Shown: piece by piece, positions 7,657 to 7,831 of the stretch | How positions within the stretch are numbered: position 1 is the stretch's first letter | Layout: each line of letters begins with the position of its first letter | From: Planctomycetota bacterium | GTDB taxonomy: Bacteria > Planctomycetota > Phycisphaerae > Phycisphaerales > SM1A02 | Length of the DNA: 7,831 bases | Direction: 5' to 3' | Assembly: GCA_014381385.1 (NCBI GenBank) | Contig: JACNLR010000031.1 | Location: 1 to 7,831, forward strand | Notes under the pieces: model-generated | The model's database searches: none | Told to the model about the DNA's origin: nothing | Seen by the model: the letters and a program-made list of their open reading frames with translations, nothing else | Program-made: the position numbers and the translations under genes

Positions 7657-7703
7657 AAAAGTCTCAGAGGAGAAAAGTGGGGTATAGCGCAGAGGCGTAG
7701 TGC

Positions 7704-7831
7704 ATGGGGGAGCGTAAACAACGAATTTGGTACCATGCGCGGATATGGGAATCCACGACAGAGAATATGCAAGACCAAACCAACCAAGAGGGTTTGGGGG
7801 TTACAGTGGTGGTTCAAGGCAGCGGAAACCA
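7704..7831 (+). CDS. Possible 5' end of an unidentified gene, running off the window
   Basis: From the ATG at 7704 the frame is open for 42 codons to the window edge. An AGAGG at 7691-7695 lies 8 bases before the ATG, and an in-frame TAG lies just upstream. The protein begins MGERKQRIWYHAR and continues without a motif I recognise. The IWYH stretch faintly resembles the N-terminus of Y1 (IS200/REP-associated) transposases, but the RGN signature expected next is missing, so this is weak. A competing open frame on the minus strand covers the same DNA. The real status depends on sequence beyond the window. Confidence 0.25.
   Translation, partial: MGERKQRIWYHARIWESTTENMQDQTNQEGLGVTVVVQGSGN

Larger units (their letters stand above)
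7560..7686. repeat. 127-bp element bounded by a perfect 31-bp inverted repeat (MITE- or REP-like)
   Basis: The left arm 7560-7590 is the exact reverse complement of the right arm 7656-7686. The arms begin TATACCCCACTTTTCTCC when read inward. The 65-bp centre contains another copy of a 15-bp module and an 18-bp palindrome. Both ends are TATA, so a TA target duplication, as left by IS630/Tc1-type elements, is possible but cannot be told apart from the repeat itself. No coding frame of interest lies inside. The element abuts the terminator T-tract. Perfect long arms suggest recent mobility or selection on structure. It could be a MITE, a REP-type sequence, one end of a larger insertion element, or a large RNA hairpin. 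Confidence 0.75.

Noticed and set aside
7561..7685. CRISPR array
   Set aside because: There are only two direct copies of a 15-bp module with a 15-bp spacer, and no cas genes. Sizes do not fit.
7560..7686. Second intrinsic terminator
   Set aside because: The 31-bp stem is not followed by a T-tract on either strand (GCGC on the right, A-rich on the left when read in minus orientation).
7775..7797. Small hairpin CCAAACC/GGTTTGG near the right edge
   Set aside because: A 7-bp stem with a 9-base loop is not significant alone, and it lies inside the possible coding frame.
7650..7829. Minus-strand open frame of 59 codons entering from the right edge and ending inside the inverted repeat
   Set aside because: Its end lies in the repeat arm (translated PHFSPLRLFF), no start context stands out, and the composition is unconvincing. 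Probably spurious, though it cannot be excluded without sequence past the window.

Overview
The window is ordinary bacterial chromosome carrying two divergent gene clusters, plus a structured non-coding tail at the right end. Gene content and sequence style suggest a Gram-negative-type bacterium, most likely a planctomycete and perhaps of the Phycisphaerae. The clues are the XseA sequence, a prepilin peptidase with a long insert between its two catalytic aspartates, and an OmpA-type lipoprotein with a coiled-coil N-terminal half. This taxonomic call is inference from remembered family sequences. No rRNA or other marker gene is present.

Left block, minus strand: recG (Holliday-junction/fork-remodelling helicase) is followed directly by polX (family X DNA polymerase with a PHP nuclease domain). 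Stop and start overlap as TAATG, so the two are almost certainly co-transcribed and translationally coupled. Both act in DNA repair.

Middle and right block, plus strand: xseA and xseB (both subunits of exonuclease VII) overlap by ATGA. After a 30-bp gap comes a prepilin peptidase, probably starting at TTG. It overlaps the start of an OmpA-family lipoprotein gene. These four genes look like one operon that ends at a strong intrinsic terminator (17-bp stem, seven Ts). The 5' ends of recG and xseA are so close (a few bases apart, or overlapping) that start-site assignment and promoter placement are a real puzzle.

Right tail (7496-7831): immediately after the terminator T-tract lies a 127-bp element bounded by a perfect 31-bp inverted repeat. 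Inside it are a 15-bp module repeated directly with a 30-bp period and again inverted, and an 18-bp perfect palindrome. It resembles a MITE, a REP-type repeat or the end of a mobile element. Eighteen bases beyond it an open frame with a plausible ribosome-binding site starts and runs off the window. The genic part shows no obviously new system. The inverted-repeat element is the least explained structure.
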